Notes under the pieces: model-generated
The model's input: the letters and a program-made list of their open reading frames with translations, nothing else
Database searches by the model: none
What the model was told of the DNA's origin: nothing
Shown: positions 24,008 to 35,024 of the stretch, in pieces
How positions within the stretch are numbered: position 1 is the stretch's first letter
Layout: each line of letters begins with the position of its first letter
Assembly: GCA_963703945.1 (NCBI GenBank)
Contig: CAVPGM010000010.1
Location: 62,001 to 126,000 of the forward strand
DNA: 64,000 bases
Reading direction: 5' to 3'
Origin: JALORV01 sp963703945
GTDB taxonomy: Bacteria; Pseudomonadota; Gammaproteobacteria; Burkholderiales; Burkholderiaceae_F
Position numbers and translations under genes: made by a program

Positions 24008-24332
24008 AGGTTGCTGTCCAGGAAAGCCGCGACGTCCGCCTTGCGGACCGCGCCGATCTTCTGGCCCTCGGCCTGGCCGTTCTTGAACAGGATCAGCGTC
24101 GGGATGCCGCGGACGTTGAACTTCATCGGCGTCTTCGGGTTCTCGTCGACGTTCATCTTGGCGATCGACGACCTTGCCCGCGTACTCCGCCGCGATCTCG
24201 TCGAGCATCGGTGCGATCATCTTGCATGGGCCGCACCACTCGGCCCAGAAATCGAGCAGGACCGGGCGCTGCGGACTTGAGCACGTCCTGCTCGAAGCTC
24301 GAGTCGGTGACGTGGATGATCTGCTGGCTCAC
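24004..24332 (-). CDS. trxA: Thioredoxin TrxA
   Basis: Small cytoplasmic dithiol reductase. GTG 24332 follows GGAGGT and gives VSQQIIHVTDSSFEQDVL. The active site is FWAEWCGPCKMIAPMLDEIA. VDENPKTPMKFNVRGIPTL contains the cis-proline after RGI, and the C-terminus is DVAAFLDSNL. 109 residues, standard size. Frame changes near 24170 and 24275. The trxA-rho order, with rhlB divergent, matches the arrangement around E. coli rhlB-trxA-rho and supports all three calls. Confidence 0.93.
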
Positions 24333-24650
24333 CAGAGATTACCTCCGCTGGCTGATAGGGGTGTTTGGACACTGGGTGACTTTCGTTGAGGGGTTGATGT
24401 GTGCGTCGCCGGATATCGGGTGACGGCGGGGTCCGCGTAAGGCAAACTATCGAGATTGCTGGCCGTTGACTGGAGTTCTGAGGGATTCCGTTGCGCCGGG
24501 TCCGCCGGTCGGTTCACCGTAGGTGGGACCGGGACTCAGGCCCGATCGGCCGGCGACATGCTCTGGCGGGAGCGGACTGATCCGCGTTGCCGGTTATTTG
24601 AACCCGCTTTTCCGCAATTTGCAAGGCCACATGCGCCAGATCCGGGACCG
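24333..24650. promoter_or_regulatory. Divergent spacer between trxA and rhlB
   Basis: 318 bases between two divergent starts; it must hold promoters for both directions. A GGAGGT ribosome site for trxA ends it on the left. I cannot name a convincing -35/-10 pair. No reading frame or strong hairpin stands out. Confidence 0.4.
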
Positions 24651-26261
24651 ATGTCAGACACACACCTCACCGACGTTTCGTTTACGAACCTCCACCTGCC
24701 CGAGTCGCTCGCCCGCGGCATCGCCGACGCCGGCTTCGAGCGCTGCACGCCGATCCAGGCGCAGACGCTGCCGCGCGCGCTCGCCGGCTTCGACGTCGCC
24801 GGCCAGGCCCAGACCGGCACCGGCAAGACCGCCGCCTTCCTCGTCGCGCTGTACTCGACGCTGCTGCGCAACGAGGCTGCCGGCCGACCGCGCCGGTCAA
24901 CGCGCCGCGCGCGCTGATCATCGCGCCGACGCGCGAGCTCGCCGTGCAGATCCACCACGACGCCGAGATCCTCGGCCAGTACACCGGCCTGACGCTCGGC
25001 CTCGCCTTCGGCGGCGTCGACTACGACAAGCAGCGCCGCGACCTCGAGGACGGCGTCGACGTGCTGATCGGCACGCCCGGCCGCCTCATCGACTTCTACA
25101 AGCAGCACGTGTTCGACCTGCGCGCGGTGCAGGTGCTGATGCTCGACGAAGCCGACCGCATGTTCGACCTCGGCTTCATCGCCGACATCCGCTACATCAT
25201 GCGGCGCCTGCCGGCGCCCGACCAGCGGCTGAACCTGCTGTTCTCGGCGACGCTCTCGCAGCGCGTGCTCGAGCTCGCCTACGAGCACATGAACGACCCG
25301 GAGCTCGTGCGCATCGAGCCCGACAAGATGACGGTCGACCGCGTGCGCCAGGTCGATCTACTTCCCGTCGATGGACGAGAAGCCGCGGCTGCTGGTCGGG
25401 CCTGCTGCGCACGATGGACCCGCACCGCACGATGATCTTCGTCAACACGCGGCGCGGCGCCGAGGAACTCGAGACGCTGCTGCGCGGCCAACGGCTTCAA
25501 CGCCGAGGCGATCTCCGGCGACGTGCCGCAGAACAAGCGCCTGCGCATGCTCGCGCGACTTCCACAGCGGCGAGCTCGCGATCCTGATCGGCACCGACGT
25601 CGCGTCGCGCGGCCTGCACATCCCGGACGTGAGCCACGTCTTCAACTACGACCTGCCGCAGGACCCGGAGGACTACGTGCACCGCATCGGCCGCACGGCG
25701 CGCGCCGGCGCCGAGGGCGACGCGATCAGCCTCGGCTGCGAGGACTACGTGCAGTCGCTGCCGGACATCGAGGACTACATCGGCCGCAAGATCCCGGTGG
25801 CGCTCGCGTGGCGCAGGAACTGCTCGCCGAGATCACCGTGCCGCGCTCACGAGCGGCGCCGCTTCGGCGGCCCGGGCGGCGGTTCGCGCGGCGGCAGCGG
25901 TGGCGGTGGCCGCGGTGGACGCGGCGGCCGCGGCGGCCGCAGCGGCGGCGGTGGCGGTGGCGGCGCAGTCGCAGCGGCAGCAGCGGCGGCCCGCCGCGGC
26001 GGCGAGCAGCCGGCGCCGGCCGGCCCGCGCCGGATCAGCCCGCCAGTCCGCGCCGCAGCACGGCAACGGTGGCGGCGCCACCCAGCCGGCGCCGCGCCGC
26101 GGCCGAGCCGCGCGGGCGACGGCGCCGGCCACCGGCGACGGCGCGCGCGCGCAAGCGTCGCCGTCGCGGCGGCCGCGGACGCTGCGCGGCGGCCGCACGG
26201 CGCGAAGGCGCCGGCGCGCCTCAGGGCGGCGGCGATTCCGGCCCCGCGCCGCGAAGGCTGA
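24651..26261 (+). CDS. rhlB: DEAD-box RNA helicase RhlB with long Gly/Arg-rich tail
   Basis: ATP-dependent RNA helicase; RhlB-type enzymes unwind RNA for the degradosome. ATG 24651. Motifs in order: Q-motif region GFERCTPIQAQTLPRAL, motif I AQTGTGKTAAFLVAL, Ia APTRELAVQI, Ib TPGRLIDF, II VLMLDEADRMFDLGF, III LLFSATLS, IV TMIFVNTRRGAEEL, V LIGTDVASRGLHIPDVSHV and VI YVHRIGRTARAGAEGDA. The tail from about residue 400 is RGG-like (GGSRGGSGGGG then Arg/Ala/Pro-rich) for over 120 residues. Frame changes near 24890, 25360, 25405, 25490, 25555 and 25815, with more in the tail, so the exact stop (26259-26261) is uncertain. Divergent from trxA-rho as in E. coli. Confidence 0.88.
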
Positions 26262-26954
26262 ACCGCGGGCACCGCAGGTCGCGCAGGTCGGCCAGCCTGC
26301 GCACGCCGGCGATGCCGGTCGACCGGCGCGTGCGGCGGCCGCGTCGAGTCCGGCTGCAGCACCTGGTAGATCCAACGCACACCCGCGCCCGGCGCGCGGC
26401 CTGCAGCACGGCCGCGCTGTCGTCCACGAACAGCGTGCGCGCCGAGCGGCACGCCGTGCCCGCGCGCGAGCCGCGCCCAGAACTCCGGCGATTCCTTCGG
26501 CACGCCGAATTCGTGCGACGAGACCAGCTCGTCGAAGTGCCGCGACGAGCTCCGTCTGCGCGTCCTTGACCGCGCAGGCTGATCGGGTGCGCGTTGGTCG
26601 TGAGCAGCACGCGCTTGCCGAGCGCCGCGCAGCAGGTCGAGGAACTCCGGCGCGCCCCGCAGGTAGCGGATCTGCGTCGCGCAGCTCGTGCTTGAGCGCC
26701 GGCGATGTCGAAGCCCGAGTTCGTCGCTCCAGTGATCGATGCAGTACCAGTCGAGCGTGCCGCGCCTGGCGTCGAAGCGCGGCCTCAGTTGCGCCATGCG
26801 CCGCGTCAAGATCGAGGCCGCGCGCCTCGCCCCAGCGCCGCGGCAGCACCTCGAGCCAGAACAGGTTGTCGAAGTGCAGGTCGAGCACGGTGCCGTCCAT
26901 GTCGAGGCACACGGTGTCGATGCGGGACCAGTCGGGGATCGGAAAGCGAGGCAT
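26221..26954 (-). CDS. HAD-family hydrolase, GMP/IMP nucleotidase YrfG-like
   Basis: HAD phosphatase. ATG 26954 gives MPRFPIPDWSRIDTVCLDMD. Motif I is DMDGTVLDLHFDNLFWLEVL, motif II VLLTTNAHPISLRVK, motif III K in FGVPKESPEF and motif IV LFVDDSAAVLQAA. DWYCIDHWSDELGLD in the cap is characteristic of E. coli YrfG, which dephosphorylates purine nucleotides, so a GMP/IMP nucleotidase role is likely. About 240 residues. Frame changes near 26800, 26710, 26625, 26575, 26540 and others. Its 3' end overlaps the rhlB tail by about 40 bases, convergently; this depends on the uncertain rhlB stop. Confidence 0.78.
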
Positions 26955-27002
26955 CGGGACGCGGGCCGTTCGGCGTGACACAGGCGGGTGGGCGGGGCCG
27001 GT

Positions 27003-27855
<853 letters not shown>

Positions 27856-27865
27856 GCCGGCCGAC

Positions 27866-28181
27866 GTGGAACTCTCGTGGAGCCTGCTGCTCCTGCTGCA
27901 TCGCCGTCATGCGGCGTCGTGCGTTCTGGCACGACAGCCTCGGCGCCCGCGAAAGCGCCAACGACGCGGCCCGTCGAGACCTGCGCCGCGACCGGCGCGC
28001 AGCCTGCTCGACGGCACCGTCGCCTTCCGGTCGGCTGCAGGCTCGTGCGCGGCCGGCGGCGGGCCGCTGCAGCTTCGAGCGCACCTACGTGTTCGACTAC
28101 ACGCGCGACGGCGATACCCGGCAGCAGGGGTTCGTCGTGCTGTCCGGGCCAGCGCGTGGACACCGTCGGCCTCGGACCTGA
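27866..28181 (+). CDS. DUF3301 family protein, small, membrane-anchored
   Basis: GTG 27866 gives VELSWSLLLLL, a short hydrophobic N-terminus of the kind that opens DUF3301 proteins. Repaired pieces: AFWHDSLGARESANDAARR, LLDGTVAFR and FERTYVFDYTRDGDTRQQGF followed by VVLSG. These are the conserved core of the family, whose function is unknown. About 105 residues. At least five frame changes in 315 bases; the stop (28179-28181 or later) is uncertain. It follows cysQ by 10 bases and is probably co-transcribed. Confidence 0.6.
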
Positions 28182-28255
28182 GCCTATCCCCTTTTGCCGC
28201 GCCCGGGGGCTAAGGTACCGGCCCCGCCCCGAGCGACTCACGGACAGCGCCCGCG

Positions 28256-28481
28256 ATGGCGGAAGCAGAGCGACAACGTCGACACCGAGACGTTCCAGCA
28301 CCTGCAGCGGCTGCGGAGCCTGCGCATCGAGCACCGCGACCTCGACGACGTGATCCATCGCCTGCAGCTCGACCTCTACGTGGACCAGGTGCAGATGCGC
28401 CGGCTGAAGAAGCGCAAGCTCCTGCTCAAGGACCAGATCGCGCGCCTCGAGAGCCAGCTGATCCCGGACCTGAACGCCTGA
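28256..28481 (+). CDS. YdcH-like DUF465 protein
   Basis: Small alpha-helical protein. With one extra base removed near 28265, ATG 28256 reads MAEQSDNVDTETFQHLQRLR, then IEHRDLDDVIHRLQLD, MRRLKKRKLLLKDQIARLES and LIPDLNA. That is the DUF465 pattern: a helix, a short D/E-rich turn and a basic LKKRKLxLKDQI helix. Function of the family is unknown; it may form coiled-coil dimers. About 75 residues. mscS-like follows by 5 bases. Confidence 0.75.
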
Positions 28482-28486
28482 CGCGG

Positions 28487-29835
28487 ATGCAGAAGCCAGC
28501 TGCAAGCGGCCGGCGACGCCCTCGACCGCCTGCTGCAGCCCGACAACCTGCTGCAGCTCGCCGTCATCGGCGGCGCGATCGCTGCTCGGCTGGTGGATCG
28601 CGCGGCTGCTGCGCGCTCGCGCATCGCGGTCCCGCCGCGATCCCGAGAACCTGCCGGACCGCGCTGCGCGAAGCTGCTCTGGGTCGGCGCGCCGCTACGC
28701 GCTGACGCTGCTGATCCTCGCCGCGGCCGACGGCCTGCTGCACGCGCTCGGGGCTGCCGGCGCGGCATCGTCGACGTCGCGGTGCAGCTCACGGCGCTGC
28801 TGCTGCTGATCCGGGTCGTCGTCTACGTGCTGCGCGTGTCGCTCGGCACGCGCGCGCGGCATCAAGGGCTGGGGCACGACGATCAGCGTCGTGATCTGGG
28901 TCTTCCTCTCGCTGCACCTGCTCGGCTGGGGCGACGACGGTGATCGCGCGTGCTCGACGGCATCGGCATCAACGCCGGCAAGACGCGCATCTCGGTCTGG
29001 TCGGTCGACGAAGCTGCTGGTCACGGTCAGCCTGTTCGTGCTGCGTCGCGCTGTGGGTCTCGCGCTGGCTCGAGCGCCACGTGCTGCAAGCTCGACGCGC
29101 TCGCGCCGAACATGCGCATCGGCATCGCCAAGTTCACTGCAGGCGTTCCTGGTCGGCCTGTCGGTGCTGGTCGGCCTGAACGCGGCGGGCCTCGACCTCA
29201 CGACGCTGAACGTGCTCACCGGCGCGATCGGCATCGGCCTCGGCTTCGGCCTGCAGAGCATCGCGGCCAACTTCGTCAGCGGCTTCGTGCTGCTGATGGA
29301 CCGCTCGATCAAGCCCGGCGACGTCATCAGCTTCACCGGCACGACCGGCACCGAGCACCGAGGGCTTCGGCTGGGTGGAGGAACTGCGCGGCCGCTACGT
29401 CGTGGTGCGCGACCGCGACGGCGTCGAGACGCTGGTGCCGAACCAGAACCTGATCACCAACCCGGTGATCAACTGGAGCTACACGGATCCGCGCGTGCGC
29501 CTGAAGCTGCCGGTCCGCGTCAGCTACAAGGACGACCCCGAGCTCGCGATGCAGCTGCTGCTGCGAGGCCACCGACGGCCATCCGCCGCATCCTCCGCGA
29601 CCCGGCGCCGGTCGCGCGCCTGATGGGCTTCGGCGACCACGGCATCGAGCTCGAGCTGCGCTTCTGGATCCCCGATCCGCAGGAAGGCGTCAACAACGTG
29701 CGCTCCGACGTGAACCGCGCGCATCTGGCGGCTGTTCAAGGAGCACGGCATCACGATCCCGGTCGCGCAGCGCGAGGTCCGCGCTCGAGATGGCGACCCG
29801 CGCGTCGGCGCGCGTCGCCCGCGCGCGACGACTGA
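28487..29835 (+). CDS. MscS-family mechanosensitive ion channel
   Basis: Membrane channel opened by tension. After repair it has five or six membrane segments in residues 20-230, then the MscS pore helix region LNVLTGAIGIGLGFGLQSIA and NFVSGFVLLMDRSIKPGDVI. The beta domain signature VPNQNLITNPVINWS follows, and a cytoplasmic alpha/beta domain containing RFWIPDPQEGVNNVRSDVN. About 445 residues, longer than E. coli MscS because of extra N-terminal membrane segments. ATG 28487 starts 5 bases after the DUF465 stop; stop TGA 29833-29835. Roughly twelve frame changes (for example near 28580, 28700, 28855, 28940, 29015, 29095, 29360 and 29570). arfB starts 9 bases later. Confidence 0.85.
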
Positions 29836-29844
29836 GTCGCCGGC

Positions 29845-30266
29845 GTGCCCGTCGAAATCACCGGCTCGCTCGCGATCCCGGACGAGCTGATCGAGTTCCG
29901 CGCCGTGCGCGCCTCGGGTCCGGGCGGCCAGAACGTCAACAAGGTGTCGAACGCCGTCGAGCTGCGCTTCGACTCCGCGCGCGTGGGACGACCTGTGGCC
30001 GCACGCCCGCGCGCGCCTGCGCGCTCGCCGGCCGCCGCATGACGGACGCGGGCCTGATCGTCATCGACGCGCAGCGCCTGCGCTCGCTCGAACAGAATCG
30101 CGCGGATGCGCTCGAGCGGCTGCGCACGATGATCGTGGCAGCGCTGGTCGAACCGAAGCCTCGCCGCAAGACCAGGCCGACGCGCGCGTCGAAGGTGAAG
30201 CGCCTCGAGGGCAAGACGCAGCGCGGCAAGGTGAAGGTGCTGCGCCAGAAGAAGTTTGACGAGTGA
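29845..30266 (+). CDS. arfB: Alternative ribosome-rescue factor ArfB (YaeJ-type peptidyl-tRNA hydrolase)
   Basis: Releases stalled ribosomes lacking a stop codon. GTG 29845. The catalytic GGQ loop is ASGPGGQNVNKVSNAVELRF, preceded by SLAIPDELIEFRAV. The C-terminal tail is very basic (RRKTRPTRASKVKRLEGKTQ), the extension that enters the mRNA channel in this family. About 138 residues. Frame changes near 29990 and 30015. No anticodon-recognition domain, so it is not RF1 or RF2. Convergent with plsB. Confidence 0.9.
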
Positions 30267-30341
30267 GTGACGGCAGTCGCCCGACGAATCCCGCGGGACG
30301 AGTGACGGCCTGCAGATCCGCGGGCGAACCCTGGCCCCGGG

Positions 30342-32813
30342 TCAGCGGTGAACGACCTGCAGGATGGAGTTGCGGATCTGCTCGTGCAGCACGAACTGCG
30401 CGTCCGACGCGACGGCCTCGAGCACCTTCGCATCGAAGGCGAGCCTGCCCTCGGCCGCCTCGCTGACCACGTTGCGCGCGCGCAGGCGCTCGACGAAGTT
30501 GCCGAACAGCGCACGATCGAAGAATTCGGGTGAATTGAGCTCGTACAGCATCGCCATGCGCTGCGCCGTCAGCTGGCACTGCCGCTCGAGCGCTTCCTGC
30601 GTCAGGCGACCGCTGCCCGCGCGCAGCAGCAGCGAGATCGCCAGGTAGTAGCGCTCGAGGATCGGCACGCTGATGCGTGCCAGCACCGACAGCTGCACGG
30701 CCTCGCTCGACTCGGCGGCCGGCCGCCGCCATTCGCTGCGGTCGTCGGACGCCGTGAGCAGGCCGTGGTTCAGCAGGTCCTCGAGCAGTTCGTCGACCAC
30801 CGCCGGCAGTTCGTGCTCGCGCCAGCGCAGGAAGTACTCGTCCGCGACGTACGGATAGACGCGGCCCGCGAGGCGCAGCAGGTCGACCCGCGCGCACGGC
30901 AGCATTGTTGAGGAACGCGCACGCGAGCAGCGACGGCATCAGCAGCAGGTGCAGGACGTTGTTGCGGATAGTAGCTCGACAGCACCGCCGTCGATTCGGT
31001 CATGCCGACGATGTCGCCGAGCGGGTGCGACTGCCGGTACAGCATGCGCAGCGACTCGCAGTGCCGGATCATCGACTGGCCATCGAGCGGCGTGACCCAG
31101 ACGCGCGGCGAGTACGGCGCCTGCCGCATCAGCGACGCATACAGCTCGAGCTGCCGCGCCAGGTCGGCCTCGCCCATGCGCTGCCGCGGCGTCGCGAGCA
31201 GCACCGTGCCCGATCAGGTTGACCGGCGTGACGCACGCGGCGGCGTTGATGCGCGTCATGATCTGGTGCGCCAGGTCGACGCAGAGCGGCGACAGCCAGG
31301 CGGGCTTTTCGTCCGTGACCGGCTGCTGCCGGTCCCAGCCCGGCACGTGGCGCTCGAGCAGCGCCGTCGAGCGGCAGCGGCTCGCCGAAGCTGACGTAGA
31401 CCTTGCCGAAGCGGCTGCGCAGTTCGGGCAGCGTCCGCAGCATGCCGAGGATCGATTCCTTCTCCTTCGGCCGTCCGGACAGCTCGCCGATGTAGGTGCG
31501 GCCTTCGACCAGGCGCTCGTAGCCGAAATAGATCGGCACGAACACGACCGGGCGCACCGGCTTGCGCACGTAGGCTGCGCACCGTCATCGCGAGCATGCC
31601 GGTCTTCGGCTGCAGCAGGCGCCCGGTGCGGCTGCGGCCGCCTTCGATGAAGTACTCGATCGAGTGGCCGCGCGCCATCATCGCGCCGAGGTAGCGCATG
31701 AACACGGCCGAGTAGGTCGCGTTGCCGCCGAAACTGCGGCGCAGGAAGAACGCGCCGCCGCGCCGCAGGAACGAGCCGATCACCGGCATGTTGAGGTTGA
31801 TGCCGGCCGCGATGTGCGGCACCGCGTAGCCCTTGTGGTACACGACGTACGACAGCAGCAGGTAGTCCATGTGGCTGCGGTGGCACGGCACGTAGACGAT
31901 CTCGCTGCCCTCGTCGACGGACTGCAGGCTCGCGAAATTGGCGAGTTCGACGCCGTCGTAGAGCCGGTTCCAGAGCCGGCCGAGCACGCCCGACATGAAC
32001 ACGACGAACGCGTGCGAGTAGTTGGCCGCGATCTCGTACGCGTAGCCGCGCGCGACCTTGAGCGCGTCGCGGCGGGCGACGCTTCTTGTCCTGCATGTCC
32101 TGCGCGCACGGCATCGCGCACGGCCTGCGTGCGCAGCACCTCGGCCACGATCGTGCGCCGGTGCGAGAGGTCGGGACCGATCGTCGCCGCGCGCTGGTTG
32201 CGGAACTGCATGCGCAGCTGGCGCCACATCCGGCGCGGGCCGCGCGGCATGCCCCGCGTCTCCGACAGCGACGGCTGCAGCGGCATGCGCCTCGCCGAAC
32301 AGCACCAGCAGGTTGCGGCCGTTGATGAGCAGCGAGAGGAACTTGCGGAAGCGGCCGCCGATGTCCCAGTCCTCGGCGATCAGCAGCCGGAACCACGAGC
32401 GCTCGCGATCCGGCGCGCGGCCCCAGAACAGGCTCACCGGCATCGAGGTCGGCGTCGAACGTGATGTCCTCGCCGGCCGCGGCCGTCAGCGCGCGCAGCG
32501 CCTCGGGCATGCGGCGATCGATGCGCTGCCCGAAAAACCCGGTGCGACGCTCGAGGAAGATCAACGAATCCGGCAGCACGCGCCTGGGCGCCGACCGGCA
32601 GCGTGCGGATCCGGCAAGCCCCGCTCGCGGCAGACGTACTCGAGCACCGCGAGGTCGATCGACGCTGCGCTTCTCGAGCGCGTACACGGGAGCGCGGCCG
32701 GCCCCGAGCCGCGCCTTCGCGTCGTCCGGCAGCACCGACGGCCGCACCCACAGGGCGACCAGCCCGCGGACGATCGGCAGGGCAAGCCGCTCGAAGGCGG
32801 AGAAGTCGCTCAT
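30342..32813 (-). CDS. plsB: Glycerol-3-phosphate 1-O-acyltransferase PlsB
   Basis: Inner-membrane enzyme for the first acylation of glycerol-3-phosphate. ATG 32813. Acyltransferase motif I is PCHRSHMDYLLLSYVVYHKG near nt 31840-31890, motif II HIAAGINLNMPVIGSFLRRG, motif III IEYFIEGGRSRTGRLLQPK and motif IV VVFVPIYFGYERLVEG. The C-terminus reads LHEQIRNSILQVVHR. About 810 residues, the normal PlsB size and much larger than PlsC. Frame changes near 32655, 32580, 32445, 32285, 32100, 31570, 31365, 31210, 30970 and 30900. Its start overlaps the stop of the methyltransferase gene upstream by 4 bases, so the two are probably translated together. Confidence 0.92.
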
Positions 32814-33481
32814 CGCAGCGGCAGTCGGCCCGTGACGAGCAGATGCCGGTCGGAGACGGTCCTGACGCTGAGACCGCCAAGGCCGTGCGCTCGCAGTTGC
32901 GCGCGGATTTCGTCGGGCTCGAACGCGGCGCAGAGCGAGGCGAGGAAGTCGAGGCGCAGCACCTCGGGCTCGTTCGCGGCGTACTGGTCGACGATGGCCT
33001 GCGCCGCCGCCGCAGATTCCGGCCGGAACAGGTCCATCACGAGCACGGCTGCGCCGGGTGCGCCCGCCTCGCGCACCGCACGCCAGAACACGCCCGGATC
33101 GTGCAGGTGGTGCAGCAGGCTGTTGCTGACGACGGCGTCGTAGCCCGGCAACGGCAGCGTGGCGCCCGGCAGCAATCCTTCGATGAACTGCACGCGACCG
33201 CCGAGCTCCGGGGATTCGTGCAGGCTTTCGCTGGCAAACCGCAGCATCGCCGCCGAGCCATCGATGCCATGCACGGTGAGTCCGGCATGGCGGCTCGCCA
33301 GGCGCAGCACGATGTCGCCCGGACCGCAGCCGAGGTCGAGCACCGCGCCCGTCTGCAGTTCGGGAAACTCCGCCGCGAAATAGCCGACGAAGCGTTCGTT
33401 GGGCTCGGCGAAGTCGGCCATCGCATAGGCGCGCGCCTGCTCGGCCTCGTCCATGAGTTCGGGTTCGGTGATGCGCTGCAT
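32810..33481 (-). CDS. Class I SAM-dependent methyltransferase
   Basis: Intact, 223 residues. ATG 33481. SAM-binding motif I VLDLGCGPGDIVLRLA (residues about 47-62), acidic motif II GIDGSAAMLRFA, motif III YDAVVSNSLLHHLHDPGVFW and post-motif AVLVMDLFRPESA. The N-terminus has ELMDEAEQARAYAMADF. The stop overlaps the plsB start by 4 bases (ATGA), suggesting translational coupling. Substrate unknown; linkage to plsB hints at lipid or envelope metabolism but this is weak inference. Confidence 0.82.
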   Translation of the reverse strand: MQRITEPELMDEAEQARAYAMADFAEPNERFVGYFAAEFPELQTGAVLDLGCGPGDIVLRLASRHAGLTVHGIDGSAAMLRFASESLHESPELGGRVQFIEGLLPGATLPLPGYDAVVSNSLLHHLHDPGVFWRAVREAGAPGAAVLVMDLFRPESAAAAQAIVDQYAANEPEVLRLDFLASLCAAFEPDEIRAQLRAHGLGGLSVRTVSDRHLLVTGRLPLR

Positions 33482-33512
33482 GGTCTCGCTCCGCCGCGGT
33501 CGCGGCGCGGAG

Positions 33513-33788
33513 CTAATTGTCGCCCGACTCGTCGCTTGCGCCGTCCGTCTGGGCGTCGATCGCCTGGTCGAGATTGCGCTTGGCGTCCATGGTCACGTCT
33601 TCCACGGCACGCGCCCTGTCCTCGGTCTGGATCATGTCGTCCAGCACCGTCTCGTCGGTATCCCGGCCCAGTTCCCGGGCTTCTGCCTCACCTGCGGCAT
33701 CGTCCTGCGGATCCGACGCGGGCGACCCGCATGCGACGAGCATCGACAGCACGAAGGCGGCGAGAGGTAACCTGGCGGCAACGGACAT
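33513..33788 (-). CDS. Small acidic lipoprotein, function unknown
   Basis: ATG 33788 gives MSVAARLPLAAFVLSMLVAC, a lipoprotein signal with lipobox LVAC followed by GS, so Cys20 would be lipidated. The mature part is about 70 residues, very acidic (DPQDDAAGEAEARELGRDTD, DGASDESGDN). No family recognised. It lies 31 bases upstream of the methyltransferase in the same direction. A GGAAGG-type repeat block lies upstream of its start. Confidence 0.6.
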   Translation of the reverse strand: MSVAARLPLAAFVLSMLVACGSPASDPQDDAAGEAEARELGRDTDETVLDDMIQTEDRARAVEDVTMDAKRNLDQAIDAQTDGASDESGDN

Positions 33789-33829
33789 GATGCTTCCCCC
33801 GGGCAAGGGCCCGGGCCGGGATTCTAGCG

Positions 33830-34035
33830 CAAGAGGAAGGGGAGGAAGGGGAGGAAGGGCAGGAAGGTGAGGAAGGTGAGAAGGCGAGGCAGAAGCGAAG
33901 AACGACGATGCGCCGAAGCGACACGGAATCAATCCTTCCCTGCCCTTCCTATCCTTCCTATCCTTCCTATCCTTCCTATCCTTCCTATCCTTCCTATCCT
34001 TCCTATCCTTCCTTCCTGCCCTTCCTGCCCTTCCC
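33830..34035. repeat. GGAAGG / CCTTCC simple-repeat pair in opposite orientation
   Basis: Left block 33830-33893 is purine-rich on the plus strand (GAGGAAGGG units). Right block 33935-34035 is pyrimidine-rich, with about seven tandem TATCCTTCC units from 33949. The two blocks can pair with each other as one long imperfect hairpin. The right block begins at the stop of the minus-strand hydrolase. The 40 bases between are plain. A related tract follows the DUF3604 stop at 19305-19353. Confidence 0.75.
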
Positions 34036-34548
34036 TCACTGGAACTCGTCGATCTGAAAGAGGAAGTACGCGAAGAAATGGTTGATCGCGCGGATCTGGT
34101 CGAGCAACTGATGGTCCGAATCGACGACGTGCAACGTCGCCTTCTGCTCTTTCGCGAAACGGATGCTGTTGTCGACCGGGATAACGTCGTCGCGCCAGCC
34201 GTGGACGATGGTCGTCGGGCAGTGCGCAGGTCGCGGGCTGAATTTCTCGTAGCCGGGCATGTAGAGCGCCGGCGCCATCAGGAACATGCCGCGGGCCTGC
34301 AGCAGCGACGAGCCCGCCACCGACACGTAGCCGCCCATGCTCGACCCGACGAGCACCAGCGATCCACGCAGGTCCTTGCAGAAGGCGAGCAGTCGCGTCA
34401 CGCGCGCCTGCGGATCGTCGATGCCGCGATAGTCGACGGATTCGACGTGGAATCCCTCCTCGCGCGCGATCTCGGCCATCGCTGCGATCTTGCTGCCCCA
34501 CGGCTCGCTGTCCTTGCCATGGGAGAAAACGACGTATCGCTCGGTCAT
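34036..34548 (-). CDS. Small alpha/beta-hydrolase
   Basis: Intact, 170 residues. ATG 34548 gives MTERYVVFSHGKDSEPWGSK. The nucleophile elbow is VLVGSSMGGYVSVAG (Ser near residue 72). The acid is likely in HGWRDDVIPVDNS and the catalytic His in HVVDSDHQLLDQ. HG near residue 10 fits the oxyanion loop. The size is close to the compact YqiA/UPF0227-like esterases, but a specific family is not certain. The stop TGA at 34036-34038 is followed directly by the repeat tract. Confidence 0.75.
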   Translation of the reverse strand: MTERYVVFSHGKDSEPWGSKIAAMAEIAREEGFHVESVDYRGIDDPQARVTRLLAFCKDLRGSLVLVGSSMGGYVSVAGSSLLQARGMFLMAPALYMPGYEKFSPRPAHCPTTIVHGWRDDVIPVDNSIRFAKEQKATLHVVDSDHQLLDQIRAINHFFAYFLFQIDEFQ

Positions 34549-34618
34549 CCGGGAAACGCTCCAGTCCGCATGGCTGCCATGATAAGGCTTTCGCGCACAG
34601 CGTAACGCGGCCTGGGTC

Positions 34619-35020
34619 TCATTCGCCCGACCACAGCAACTGGTCCAGATCGCGCACGGCTGCGCCCCAGCCGTGCCGGACCAGGTCCACGCGTCCGCGC
34701 GCAGCATCGATGCCTTCGGCGCGCAGCCGGGAAATCTGCCGCCCGCGCGCAGGCGAACCTGCCGGAAAGGCGATGCGCCCACCGGCCGCAACGACTCGCT
34801 GCCACGGCACCCCGCTGTCCTGTGGCAGGCCGGACAGCACCTTGCCGACGAGCCGGGCCTGGCGCGGAAGTCCGGCGCGAGCCGCGACGGCGCCGTATGT
34901 CGTCACCCGGCCGCGTGGAATCCGGCGCACGACCCCGATGATCGCTGCGATCCGGCGCGCGCGCTCATCGACGTCGGCGGCTGCGCGCTCGGCACGGGCA
35001 GGACCTGCAGGCTTCGGCAT
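34619..35020 (-). CDS. Alkyltransferase-like protein (ATL), MGMT DNA-binding domain without the reactive cysteine
   Basis: Resembles the C-terminal domain of O6-alkylguanine-DNA alkyltransferase: VVRRIPRGRVTTYGAVAARA then GLPRQARLVGKVLSGLPQDS. In place of the PCHRV active site it has VPWQRVVAAGGRIAFP, the tryptophan-substituted form of ATL proteins, which bind O6-alkylguanine and hand it to nucleotide excision repair. ATG 35020 gives about 133 residues, a little longer than the 100-110 usual. Upstream ATGs exist in frame. Intact. An inverted repeat lies just upstream (35025-35056). Confidence 0.85.
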   Translation of the reverse strand: MPKPAGPARAERAAADVDERARRIAAIIGVVRRIPRGRVTTYGAVAARAGLPRQARLVGKVLSGLPQDSGVPWQRVVAAGGRIAFPAGSPARGRQISRLRAEGIDAARGRVDLVRHGWGAAVRDLDQLLWSGE

Positions 35021-35024
35021 GATG

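Noticed and set aside
33949..34010. Regular 9-base tandem repeat as a CRISPR or coding PILPILPIL peptide
   Set aside because: Too short and without spacers for CRISPR; the peptide is a by-product of the CCTTCCTAT microsatellite in an intergenic region.
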